This document shows, piece after piece, positions 51,233 to 61,189 of a stretch of DNA of 64,000 nt (positions are counted from its first letter, which is position 1; every line of letters starts with the position of its first letter). The notes below the pieces were generated by a model. The model did not search any database and had not been told where the DNA came from. It saw only the letters and a program-made list of their open reading frames with translations. The DNA is from Tillus elongatus (Eukaryota > Arthropoda > Insecta > Coleoptera > Cleridae), in assembly GCA_964006375.1 (NCBI GenBank), contig OZ023263.1, forward strand, positions 138,355,173-138,419,172, given 5' to 3'. The translations under genes and the position numbers were made by a program.

Positions 51233-52426
51233 ATGAGTTCCGATAAATTGAGAAAGCTTATTAATCAGAGAACTACTTTGGGTAATAGTGTTTTCGATAA
51301 TTGTCGCTGAGAAGATGTTAGCGGCCCCTACTCCATCAAATATAATTGAATTAAAAGCTAGAGATAAATATGTTTTAGATTATATGGATAAATTCAGAAA
51401 AGAACACAATGATGTTATTGATTTAATTTCCGATGAACATAATGATGAATTTAATCGACAGGATAAAATTAGTGCTGATATTACAGGGTCGTTTTATAAA
51501 TATAAAGCCATTCATAACGAAGTTACTTTAAAAAATGTTAGTTGTCCAAATACTAGTACATCAGATGATGCAAGTAACTCAAATGTTCGACTTCCTAAAT
51601 TAGAATTAAAAACATTTAGTGGAAATTTAAATGAGTGGAGGATTTTTATTAATATTTATAATAGTTTAATTCATAATAATACTGCCTTATCAGATGTAAA
51701 TAAATTTCAGTATCTTCTTAGTTGTTTGGATAGCGAACCATTAGGTTTAATTCGTTTGCTACAGATTACCGCAGATAATTATTTGATAGCTTATAACAGT
51801 TAGGTTAAAAATATCAGAATAGTATATTACTTTCATCGTTTTATTGGAATAAGATATTTTATAGCCCTTCTGTAAAAGGTGAAAATATAAAAGAGCTTTC
51901 GCGTCTAGTGAGTATATTTTCAGAAAACCTAGAAGATTTAAAGTTGCTTAAGTTACCTGTAACAAGTTGGGATTTTGTGTTGTTTAATTTACTTTTACAG
52001 AAACTAGATACTTCAACCAGAAATAGACTCGAAATAGAATATTCAAAAGTTGGAATACGTAATACTTTAGTCGATTTTTTGGAGGCACAGTACCAAGCTT
52101 TAGAAACTTCCAACGGTATTCAATATACAAAAGGTAATAGTAGTTTCAAACAATTTTCGTCGGCTCATAAGCAAAGTGCTACTTCTTTTATTTCTGTTAA
52201 TAAAAGGAAATTGTGTGTATTTGGCGATGGTACTCATAACATAGAATTGTGTTCGAAATTTCAGACTAAAACGCCATATGCTAGATACCAGTTCAGTAAA
52301 ACTAGGGATCTATGTTTAAATTGTTTACATTCGGGACATGAAGCAAAAGGCTGTCCGTCTTCTGGAAATTGTAAGGATGTGGATCATTCGTTATTGCATT
52401 TTTTTGATGATTTGGTCCAAAATTAG
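51233..52426 (+). pseudogene. BEL/Pao Gag
   Basis: Start ATG at 51233 (MSSDKLRKLINQRTTLGN), a frameshift near 51300, then a frame with LPKLELKTFSGNLNEWRIFI, NNTALSDVNKFQYLLSCLDS and ITADNYLIAYNS, the BEL Gag core. A stop at 51804, then the second half SFKQFSSAHKQSATSF, and the knuckle CLNCLHSGHEAKGCPSSGNC near 52316-52375. Roughly 400 codons in all, as usual for BEL Gag. Inactivated by one frameshift and one stop. Confidence 0.9.
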
Positions 52427-52429
52427 ACT

Positions 52430-53091
52430 AGTGCAGAATTAGCAGAGGTGAACTCTAGTTCTGGTACTTTGGATGAATCTTCAATTACAACAAAAAACGC
52501 TTCTGCCTTTACTAGCATTTCTGAGTCTTCGAAATCATTGGTTATTTTGCCTTCAGCTCTAATAGAAGTGGCGGATTTTAGTGGCAATTTTGTGTCTGTG
52601 CACTTATCGTTTCGGCAGCCAGCGCGTTTTTCATTTCGCAAAATTGTGTAAGGCGCTTGTGTTTACCTCGTCGCAGAATATCATTGTGTATTTCTGGAAT
52701 CGGAAACTTGGAGAAAGCTGTTTCGAAGGGAATGACTAATTACGCTATTAAACCTATCGGTGGCTTAGAGCCAGTGTTTGACATAGAAGTTTACATTTTG
52801 CTTAGAATCTGTACATCTCTTCCGGAACAAACATTCTCGCTACATACTTTGTCGTAGTTTGAGTCGATTCGCCTATTAGATAAGTTTTTCTATCTATCGG
52901 CTCCTACAGATTTATTGATAGAAGCCTAATTATTTCCCTTTGTTGTAAAACCCAATCGTATCATCGAAAAGCCGGGAGTTCCTACAGCAATGGAAACTGT
53001 CATTGGCTGGATTGTAATGGGCAAGACCGAGCTCAAAGGTTCTCCGTCAGGTTCTGTTTTTTGCGCAATTAGTAGCTCAATCGATTCGTTG
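52430..53091 (+). pseudogene. BEL/Pao protease and N-terminal Pol
   Basis: LVILPSALIEVADFSGNFVS (near 52540) is the start of the BEL protease; the catalytic D-S/T-G-S lies in the following frameshifted segment and is not seen intact. IIEKPGVPTAMETVIGWIVM GK (near 52960-53025) matches the GWVLxG segment before RT. Ends at SSIDSLDK, where the I-clade LINE is inserted. Confidence 0.8.
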
Positions 53092-53102
53092 GATAAAAGT
53101 AT
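53092..53102. repeat. Target-site duplication of LINE C, left
   Basis: GATAAAAGTAT, identical to 59097-59107. Confidence 0.92.
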
Positions 53103-53189
53103 CAGTTCACGGGCGGAATCAGAAGTGTTCGGACGTCTGATCGTAGCGTGAAAATTATAAGTGCGTTCTTAGTGAAAACAATTAAGTAT

Positions 53190-54602
53190 TATGAGCCTTA
53201 ATAAAGACATTAAAGTTGATCCACCAGATAGAACATGATACATGGATGGACATAGAAGACAATACGGGGACAAAAAAACAGGAATAGGACAGGAAAATGA
53301 ACAGATACACTCACAATCACAAAATAGAAACCTATTATTAAAAAAATCCACAGACTACACATAATACACAGACACAGCAGACACAAATTACACTACCACA
53401 TAATAATAGAAGGGAACAGGTAAGCGAAGAATTATTAATTAATTTAGTAATTTTAAATAAAAATTCTTTCCACAATTCCCAATTAATATCACAGTCAAGT
53501 TTATCAGCTCTCGGCAGCACGGGCTTATCACAAGAAAAAGAGAAAGTCACGGAAAAAACAAACCAAAATATAAATAATCAATTATTCTCAAAACAAAAAT
53601 ATTTATATCGAACAGCTGATACAGGGCCATACATAGTCTACGTACAGAATAAAAACGGAAATGTAGGTCGGTTGCATACAATAGGAGTAGCAAGGTTAAT
53701 TAGGAATTGCGAGCCAGATATACAGGACTCTTGTATTGTATAGCTAGCGTGTGCATTAATAAATTAAAAATTGGATTTTCAACCGCATCTAAAGCCAATA
53801 AATTAATAAATTCAAAAGAACTAGCCAACAAGGATTACGAAGCATACATGCCCCAATTTTTAGCAAGAACGCAAGGTATAATTAAACACGTCGATGTGGA
53901 TCTTTCAGAAACAGAGTTAAAAGAACTTATTAAGCCAAAATATGGCAACAATGTAGAAGTGTTATACGTTCGGCGTATGAATCGAAGAGTGTTTTAAGAC
54001 GGGAAGTTGAACTTTATTCCTACACAAACAATATTAGTGTAATTCAAAGGTAAAGTACTGCCCACACAGATAGTTATAGAAAAATTTGTATTTGATGTAG
54101 AGCCTTATGTACAGCGAGTTGTACAGTGTCTAAAATGCCTAAGATACGGTCACATTAGTGCGCAATGTAAGGGTCGCGAGAGATGCAAGAGATGCGGTGG
54201 AGAACACGACAACAAAGATTGCACATCACAGGAACCGCCAAAATGTGTTGTTTGCACACGATAACACGAATCCACAAACCGACAACTTTGTCCAGAATTT
54301 AGCAAACAAAAAAATATAAAAATTATGGGTAAAGAAACTGTTTCATACAGAGAAGCTATTAGAAAATACGAGTTTAGTTATTCAGGCGTTTTAAAAACTT
54401 TTCAACGATCATCAAATACCAGTGGCGATAGCAATAAGATCGGACACTATTCTACACAAATAAAAAGAAAACGAGCAACCGTCTCCACACCAGAGGGAAG
54501 TATAACTCCAACGTTAGAAGCGCATAGACAAATTATACATTTTCCACCACTTCCATCTAAACCCATTCAGAATCCTTATTCTCCACAATACTCAAGGAAA
54601 TA
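53190..54602 (+). pseudogene. LINE C ORF1 (gag-like, three CCHC knuckles)
   Basis: Begins at ATG 53190 (MSLNKDIKVDPPDRT then stop). Reading on in frame pieces: TGPYIVYVQNKNGNVGRLHT, FSTASKANKLINSKELANKD, LKELIKPKYGNNVEVLYVRR, then zinc knuckles CLKCLRYGHISAQCKGRERC, KRCGGEHDNKDC and CVVC near 54127-54260, and a basic tail ending at 54602. RNA-binding partner of ORF2. At least five stops or frameshifts. Length (about 470 codons) is normal for the clade. Confidence 0.85.
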
Positions 54603-54749
54603 GATAATAGCAGTGATTCTAATTTTAATTCATGCACAGTTTTGTTACATAGTTTAAGAGTCGGTAAATAATCAAAATAAAACATTTTCATATGAAAAGT
54701 TAAGGAAAAAGGTTAAATTTATATTAAGTCAAAATTCACACCCATTATA

Positions 54750-55793
54750 ATGCAATGGAATGCACGGTCACTTGTTTCAAATAAAGGTGAACTTGAGAAA
54801 TGCATGTTTGATTATGACGTAGCGGTAGCATTGATATGCGAGACGTGGCTTAAAAATAATGCAAATGTTAGAATCAAAGGTTTAACACAACCCGAAAAGA
54901 CAAGAGACGATGGATGGGGTGGATTAGCTGTCCTGATAAAAAATAGTTTATTTTATACTGAATTGTCAAATTTTCATATTATTAGGGGAGTTATGTGTAT
55001 AGGTACAAAAATTAAGTTAAATAAATGCAAGAGCATAAATTTTTATTCACTATATGTTAAGCGCAATTTAAGCATAAAAAATGAGTGGGAAGATTTCTTT
55101 TCTAGTTTGGAAAAACCATTCGTTGACCTTAACAGTCATAATTTTGCCTGGGGTTGCAACTGGAATGATAGCAAAGGAAATAACTTTTTGGCTGCGGTAG
55201 AGGATTGTCATTTAGTTTTTCTGAATTCAGGTGAAGAAACACTTGTTCGCTGTCCTGACTCAAGTTATACGTCGGTTGTTGGCTTGACCATAGTTTCGGC
55301 AGACATAGCCGCCGATTTTGAGTGGAGCGTAAATGAAGACACATTAGGGTCAGATCATTATGCTATTGTGTATAAAATAAATTGTAGAATATCAAATACC
55401 ACTTACAATAATAACAAGGAACACATTTCAAATACGCAAAGGCGAAGTCAATTTAATTTGAGAAGGGCAGACTGGAAGCTCTTTTCTTTCGTGATATCCG
55501 AGGATATCGAAGATATCGAACATGTAAGTTATAATAATTTTATTTCAAAAATCAAAAGCGCCGCAAATAAATCGACACCACTAAAGAGGGGGTCTGTAAG
55601 TCAATTATTTTCAAAAGTATGGTGGAATTCAGAATGTGATTTAGCAATATGTAATAAAAAGGCAGCATATAGAAGATATAAAAACAATCCTACGAAAGAC
55701 AATTATGAACACTATAATAGATCAGTGGCCATCACTAAACGAACTATATTAAACAGCAAAAGAAGTACGGTCACATATAAGGAAGATAAGTAG
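54750..55793 (+). CDS. LINE C ORF2: endonuclease domain
   Basis: A 347-codon frame beginning MQWNARSLVSNKGELEKCMF, the QWNxRS start of an AP-type endonuclease; ALICETWLK carries the metal-binding glutamate; the GDFN box is replaced (FVDLNSHNFAWGC against GDFNAHHxxWG), so a catalytic aspartate position is altered; GSDHYAIVY is the C-terminal SDH box. The linker toward RT (WWNSECDLAICNKKAAYRRY) follows. The frame ends at a stop near the junction with RT, which continues in another frame from 55819. Confidence 0.9.
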   Translation: MQWNARSLVSNKGELEKCMFDYDVAVALICETWLKNNANVRIKGLTQPEKTRDDGWGGLAVLIKNSLFYTELSNFHIIRGVMCIGTKIKLNKCKSINFYSLYVKRNLSIKNEWEDFFSSLEKPFVDLNSHNFAWGCNWNDSKGNNFLAAVEDCHLVFLNSGEETLVRCPDSSYTSVVGLTIVSADIAADFEWSVNEDTLGSDHYAIVYKINCRISNTTYNNNKEHISNTQRRSQFNLRRADWKLFSFVISEDIEDIEHVSYNNFISKIKSAANKSTPLKRGSVSQLFSKVWWNSECDLAICNKKAAYRRYKNNPTKDNYEHYNRSVAITKRTILNSKRSTVTYKEDK

Positions 55794-55818
55794 TACGTTA
55801 TCAACACCCCGGAGTACT

Positions 55819-56835
55819 TTGACTATCGAAGCAATATCAGAGGAGCTACTAAATAAATTGGCACCATCCTGGGTACCGCAGCTTCAAGAGACTGATCAAG
55901 ACACAATACCAAACAAGGAAGAACACACACTCTTAAAAAAGTTTACCATTGACGATTTACAGAATGCCGTCCAAGATCAGAAAATCTCGACTCCAGGATT
56001 TGACAACATTCACTATACAATGCTAAGCAACTTACCACTAGAACAGCAGCATATCCTCCTTAAGATATCTAATGATATATGGAAGAGTGGTAATATACCA
56101 AAATCCTGGAAAATACACATAATGATTACGTTTTTGAAAGCCGGGCGAGACCCACAACTCTTAAATTCGTACCGGACAATATCCTTGGCTTCCTGTGTAC
56201 TTAAGACACTCGAAAGAATGATTAAACACCGATTAATGAGGTGGTTAGAATTAAATGACAAGCTTCCAAATACGCAACTAGGCTTTAGAAGAGGGGTTTC
56301 AATTGAAGAAAGTGTTGCCCATTTAGTAACTGACATTAATATTTCCTTTATCAGCAAAAATTATGTAACAGCCGCCTTCATAGACATAGAGAGTGCATAC
56401 ACCAACGTGTGCTTAAATTTATTGACCCAACGAATGTGCAGCATTGGTATCCCTAGCAGTTTTACTCATCGGATAATACGCCTATATGAAAACCGCATAA
56501 TTTACTTACAAGTAAAGGACAAACTGGTAGGACCAAGATTATTTAATAAAGGCTTACCTCAAGGGTGTATACTAAGTCCAGTACTTTATTTAATTTACAC
56601 AACCCCCATTGAGCAGATCACATGCAACGAAGTAAACATATTGCAATATGCAGACGATATATGTCTATATGTCAAAAAATGCGAAGTAAATGAAGACTTC
56701 AGTAAACTTAATGATGCAATGAGTCGTTTGAATAACTGGACGGAAGCTAATGGTCTAAGTATATCAGCCTATAAAACCAAAATATGTGTATTCAACAACA
56801 AAAAAACGCTAATCCACCATCCAGTGTTGTTTTAG
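55819..56835 (+). CDS. LINE C ORF2: reverse transcriptase domain
   Basis: A 338-codon frame with RT blocks in order: STPGFDNIHYTML (residues about 55), IPKSWKIHIMITFLKAGRDP, NSYRTISLASCVLKTLERMI, QLGFRRGVSIEESVAHL, AAFIDIESAYTNV (catalytic D), KGLPQGCILSPVLYLIYT and QYADDICLYV (catalytic YADD, about residue 278). It makes cDNA from the element's RNA at a nicked target. The stop at 56835 breaks the frame; thumb-region codons (VKFLGIVLGRKLLWKDHIST) follow in another frame to about 57106. Confidence 0.92.
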   Translation: MTIEAISEELLNKLAPSWVPQLQETDQDTIPNKEEHTLLKKFTIDDLQNAVQDQKISTPGFDNIHYTMLSNLPLEQQHILLKISNDIWKSGNIPKSWKIHIMITFLKAGRDPQLLNSYRTISLASCVLKTLERMIKHRLMRWLELNDKLPNTQLGFRRGVSIEESVAHLVTDINISFISKNYVTAAFIDIESAYTNVCLNLLTQRMCSIGIPSSFTHRIIRLYENRIIYLQVKDKLVGPRLFNKGLPQGCILSPVLYLIYTTPIEQITCNEVNILQYADDICLYVKKCEVNEDFSKLNDAMSRLNNWTEANGLSISAYKTKICVFNNKKTLIHHPVLF

Positions 56836-57490
56836 GCGATAAGATTCTACTAGTACATAACACGGTAAAGTTTTTAGGCATAGTTCTGGGTAGAAAACTC
56901 CTGTGGAAAGATCACATAAGCACTATTATAGCAAGAACCGAAAAGGGGTAAACATATTAAGAGTACTAGCTGGCAAACCCTGGGGTGCAGATCCAGATAT
57001 CGCATTAATGATATACATATCGTTCATCAGATCAATAATAGACTATGGATCCATTTTGTATAACAAAGCAGCAAAAACTCATCTTAAAAAGCTCGAAGTT
57101 ATCTAGAACAAATGCCTGAGAACTTGCATAGGCGCCATAACCAGCACACCAATTTGTAGCCTGTTAGCCGAGTGTTCCGAATCGCCAATCATCATTCTAA
57201 AGTCAATGCTGTCCACCAGGTTTTTAATGAAAATATATGCCAAAGCAGTCTCATTAACAAAATATGCGATCTAAATATTCTCGACCTTACACATCCATAC
57301 TGGAAAAATAAGAAAGCTCCAGCATTGGTAGAAGAATACAGAGATATATTAATAAAGCTGTAAGATGACATATGGGTTGACAAATACAACTGCATTTATA
57401 GACTACCAGAGAAAATACCAGACACACCCATTAAATTCCTGACGGACTACTCAATATTTCCGATAGATGTGAGAAACAGACTATTTTGAT
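56836..57490 (+). pseudogene. LINE C ORF2: RT thumb to RNase H linker
   Basis: Frame pieces FLGIVLGRKLLWKDHISTII, MIYISFIRSIIDYGSILYNK (the SxxDYGxxxY block after RT) and DLNILDLTHPYWKNKKAPAL connect RT to RNase H. Frameshifts occur near 56950 and 57105-57170. Confidence 0.8.
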
Positions 57491-58072
57491 TTGGAAAATA
57501 TGGTACCAGACAATTACATCCTGTTTACAGACGCCTCCAAGTTGGATAACAAAGTAGCATTGGCCATATGGGACCCACAAAAAGATCTTAGTAAAAAGAT
57601 GCAAGTAAAAGAACTGTTGCCTATATGCACTGCAGAGTTCATAGCTATAATAGAAGCATTAGATATTGCTAAGACCATTGACCACACCAACTTTGTAATA
57701 ATATCAGATAGTAAAAGTACACTTGAAAGGCTAGACAAGTTAAATGTGACTTCACAGTGTAACTATATGCACGATATTTACACACGGAGGATTAATACTT
57801 TACATAAACAAAATAAAAAAGTAACTTTTATTTGGGTTAAGGGCTACTGTGGAATCACAGGTAACGAGATTGCCGACAAACAGGCAAAAGAAGCACTAAA
57901 TAGCGGCGTTATGATGGACTACAAATATTATTACAAGGATGTATACTCCTATGTGACAACACTGCACCAAAAAGAATGGCACGATAAATTTATTAGAGAT
58001 ACAATGGGGCATATTATAGGAGTATACAACCTACAATACCTAAAAACCATGGTTCACCAAAAGCAACCTTAG
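57491..58072 (+). CDS. LINE C ORF2: RNase H domain
   Basis: A 193-codon frame: LFTDASKL (D), CTAEFIAIIEALDI (E), IISDSKSTLERL (D) and WVKGYCGITGNEIADKQAK (final D). In the last motif the usual WxPGHxGIxGNExAD has H replaced by Y. RNase H removes RNA after first-strand synthesis and is retained in I-clade LINEs, which separates LINE C from LINEs A and B. The frame ends at a stop before the C-terminal domain. Confidence 0.92.
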   Translation: MENMVPDNYILFTDASKLDNKVALAIWDPQKDLSKKMQVKELLPICTAEFIAIIEALDIAKTIDHTNFVIISDSKSTLERLDKLNVTSQCNYMHDIYTRRINTLHKQNKKVTFIWVKGYCGITGNEIADKQAKEALNSGVMMDYKYYYKDVYSYVTTLHQKEWHDKFIRDTMGHIIGVYNLQYLKTMVHQKQP

Positions 58073-58560
58073 GAAGCAAGAAATTAAAATTATATGTAGA
58101 CTTAATCATGCACTTGTACCAAAACATTTATTTAAATTAAGGTTAGCTGATAGTCCGCTCTGTGGTTGTGGTGAATTGGGTGACTCCGCAGCGAATATAA
58201 CAACATTTGCAGATAATGTTTGTGGGCTAAGAAGCGTACAAATGCCATTTAATATGCCGCAACTACTAGAATCAAAAAACATTCCAATATATAAATTATC
58301 ATGCACTTGCACCAAAACATTTATTTAAATTAAGGTTAGCTGATAGTCCGCTCTGTGGATGTGGTGAATTGGGTGATTCAGAGCACACCCTGCTGAATTG
58401 CAATTTATCCACAGCGAATATAACAACATTTGCAGATAATGTTTGTGGGCTAAGAAGCGTACAAGTGCCATGTAATTTGCCGCAACTACTAGAATCAAAA
58501 AACATTCCAATATATAAATTAATTACTAATCATATTAAATCACTAAAAATAAAGATATAG
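58073..58560 (+). pseudogene. LINE C ORF2 C-terminal domain, tandemly duplicated
   Basis: NHALVPKHLFKLRLADSPLC and CGCGELGDSEHTLLNC belong to the cysteine/histidine domain after RNase H. The segment is present twice (58105-58297 and 58298-58520). The first copy lacks 30 bases, removing the H-x4-C half of the motif (EHTLLNCNLS), so only the second is complete; it ends with NHIKSLKIKI and a stop at 58560. Confidence 0.85.
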
Positions 58561-59096
58561 ATATACGTAATGAATATTTAGTTTTAGGGGTAGGTGTGTG
58601 TATGAGGAGTGGGTACAGATGTATGTATGTGTGGGTGCTTATGTGAGTGCTTTTGTATATCTCTGTACATTGAAAAGATATAAGACACGGAATCAATAAG
58701 CAATCAATTATAAACAATATAATCATATAAATTTAAGTTCACTATATGTATAGGTATATAAGTCACCTGATGTTTGTCCTAATACCTTTACTTACCGTGG
58801 CCCTCCTGTGTTGCGTTAAATAAAGATGTGTGTTCCCTGTTTGATATCCCTCAATAAAAATGATAAGAAAAAAATAATAATGGTGGCAATAATAGATAGT
58901 AATATATGTAGTAGGTAATAAGTTCGTTAGAGTAGGTGTTAGGTAATGTGTAAAGTATAGTGGTCTGACACAGAGTTTGCTACACTCAACGAAGGTAGAT
59001 ATTAATTAGCGGCGACATAAAAACTCAAACGACATTAATTGTGCGATTGGTTAACCTAAACCGCAGCCAAAGAAACCGAACAATGAATGAATGAAT
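58561..59096 (+). other. LINE C 3' untranslated region and tail
   Basis: AT-rich sequence ending AACCGAACAATGAATGAATG AAT, a short (TGAA)n tail right before the target-site duplication; short tandem tails are usual in the I clade. Confidence 0.8.
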
Positions 59097-59107
59097 GATA
59101 AAAGTAT
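59097..59107. repeat. Target-site duplication of LINE C, right
   Basis: GATAAAAGTAT, identical to 53092-53102; BEL Pol continues in frame from here. Confidence 0.92.
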
Positions 59108-59900
59108 AAAAAGGTTATGGGAAATTGAAACCATATCCAACAAGTTGGTAACCTCTCCAGATGATGAAATTTGCGAAGAATTATTGAGGTAAAATGTTTA
59201 TCGTGCTGATAATTTTCAATATGTAGTAGCCTTGACCTTTCGAATTGAACATACTATCTTTGGGGATACTAGGACTTTGGCACTTCGTCGATTTTATGTA
59301 TTAGAAAATAAATTGTATGAAAATCCGAAATTATTGACAGGGTATAGAGAGTTTGAGGAACTGTTTGGATTTAGGTTATATATCTCCAGTCAACTCGGCT
59401 TCAAAGGACAATTGATTTTACATACCTCATCGCAGTGTTATGTGAGTGAGTTGTCTTTGACGCGTCTATGGTGTCGACAAACGACGTTTCTTTAAACGAT
59501 AGTTTTTATGTTGGGCCTAAATTGCATTCGGATATTGTTACAATACTTTTAAAATTTCGTTTACAAAAATTCGTCCTTACACCAGATATAAAGCAAATGT
59601 TTTTAAGAATACTTGTTTGACTAGAAGATAGGGATTACCAAAGGATTCTATGGAGATTTAATAGACATGCACATATCGAAGAATACAAATTTAACACGGC
59701 CACTTTTGGACTTAGCTGTTCTTCGTATTTAGCGAATTGAACTATTCACCAGTTATCATCTGACGAAGAAAATGATTTTCCCACAGCTTCAAAAATACTG
59801 ACTGAGGGTATCTAGGTAGACTTTGAATATTAGGCGTGTACTCACATCAATAATGGCAAAAGGTGGATTTGCATTGCGAAAATGGTCCAGCAATTCAGAG
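59097..59900 (+). pseudogene. BEL/Pao reverse transcriptase
   Basis: Resumes with IKRLWEIETISNKLVTSPDD EICEELL, then DTRTLALRRFYVLENKLYEN, NDSFYVGPKLHSDIVTILLK FRLQKFVLTPDIKQMFLRIL, DYQRILWRFNRHAHIEEYKF NTATFGLSCSSYLA and GFALRKWSSNSEVILAGV. These are BEL RT blocks (ADIxxMY replaced by PDIKQMF). The YVDD region after 59760 is badly damaged. Many stops. Confidence 0.88.
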
Positions 59901-60659
59901 GTGATCTTAGCGGGTGTTCTGTTTTGATTTAGATCAACCTAGTTAAGTGTTAGGTTTACGTTGGGAACCTAACCACGGCAGTTTTACATATCAAATTAAT
60001 GAACTGTCCTCAACTTGTACAAAGCGAGCTGTGTTCTCTATTTTAGCTTCAGTCGGAATTACCAGTGATCAAGGAGGTCAAAATTCTTTGACATTTAAAT
60101 ATTAAGCATCTAGAATGTGATTTGCATGCATTTTGTGATGCAAGTGAGACTGCGTATGCAAGTTGTGTCTATTTTATAATTGTGAGCATGCAGAAAAATA
60201 TTAAGGTTTCGCTAGTGATAGCGAAGTCGAAGGTAGCGCCTATATAAGGGATGACGTTACCTTGTTTGGAGCTTTGCGCTGCTGTATTGTTGTCAGATCT
60301 TGTAGACGTTGCTCTTCCACAGAATATTAGTTGATGTGGAATTTTCGCCCGAGCAGACTACAAAGTAGCACTTTCATGGATAAGATCTCCGGCACATAAA
60401 TGGAACACTTTTGTTAGTAATCGTGTTAGCCATATACAGGAAAGGGTGTCTCTAATTCAATGGAAATATGTCCCTTCAAGCAAAAATCCTGCAGACTGCG
60501 CAAATCGAGTCTTATTCCAAAAGCAAATTGTACAGCATAGCGTATGGTGGAACTTTCTTTTCTAAAGGAAGATTCCAATTGTTGGCCTTTAGAGTCTTCT
60601 GGTTTGTAGCCTCAAGCCAAATAAAGAAGCTAAAAGCGTCGTTTTGGTTTCCTTATTAA
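59901..60659 (+). pseudogene. BEL/Pao RNase H region
   Basis: LHAFCDASETAYASCVYFII near 60128 (D in CDASE), VIAKSKVAP and LPCLELCAAVLLSDLVDVAL near 60262 (E in LELxAA), ALSWIRSPAHKWNTFVSNRV SHIQERV near 60370, and KYVPSSKNPADCANRVLF (D in NPAD) near 60468. BEL RNase H by motif order. Stops and frameshifts throughout. Confidence 0.85.
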
Positions 60660-61140
60660 CTAAGGAATCAGATAGTATTCTATCTAGACTTTTCTCCGTA
60701 AATAAGGTTCTCAGAATAGTTGCTTATTCTCTGAGATTTTTATTTAATTCTCGTATTCTGCGAATAAAACGGTTGGTTATTTGAGTGAAGATTGGCTTCA
60801 CGATTCTCTTGTAGTTAAACAAGTACAATCTGAAATGTTTTCTGATCTGATTTCAGAAATTTGAAAGGGTAAGTGTATATCCAAGACATTTCGGAAATTA
60901 AATATTTTCGTAGATGAAAGAGATTTCCTTAGGGTCGGCGTTCGACAGACAAATTCACAATTGTCTTAAGACAGAAAATTTCCCTTGTTGCTTCCTCAAA
61001 AACGTCGTTTGACTAACGTCATTATCGAAAATACTCACATAAAGCACCTGCCTCCTGGTTTGCAGCATTTGTATTTCTTGATCACGCAGAACTTTTGGAT
61101 TTTGTCTGCGAAAAAGTTATTCGTTCTTGTTTGTGAAATT
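60660..61140 (+). pseudogene. BEL/Pao integrase N-terminus (cut by LINE A)
   Basis: ILSRLFSVNKVLRIVAYSLR FLFNSRI, then FLRVGVRQTN (LRVGGR block), FPLLLPQKRRLTNVIIENTH IKHLPPGLQHLYFLITQNFW IL near 60985-61110, the HHCC region of BEL integrase. It stops at 61140, where LINE A begins in the opposite orientation, so the catalytic D,D-E core is not in the window. Confidence 0.82.
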
Positions 61141-61189
61141 GTTTTTTTTTAATTTCAACAACACACCACGAGGGCTTACAGCCTAAATA

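Larger units (their letters stand above)
53103..59096 (+). mobile_element. LINE C: full-length I-clade non-LTR retrotransposon
   Basis: 5,994 bp, starting CAGTTCACGGGCGG (a CAGT start like that of the I element) and ending in a (TGAA)n tail, flanked by a perfect 11-bp target-site duplication. Contains ORF1 with three zinc knuckles, an AP-type endonuclease, RT, RNase H and a cysteine-rich C-terminal domain: the I-clade layout. Several stops and frameshifts and a tandem duplication of the C-terminal domain show that it is inactive. Confidence 0.93.
50641..61140 (+). mobile_element. BEL/Pao LTR retrotransposon, interrupted by two LINEs
   Basis: BEL gag (51233-52426), protease and early Pol (52430-53102), then a 6-kb I-clade LINE, then Pol RT (59097-59900), RNase H (60100-60650) and the start of integrase (60660-61140), where a LINE A copy interrupts it. 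Removing the LINE leaves Pol codons that adjoin naturally (LDKSI then KRLWEIET), which confirms one original element. Many stops and frameshifts are present. The 3' end and 3' LTR lie outside the window. Confidence 0.9.
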
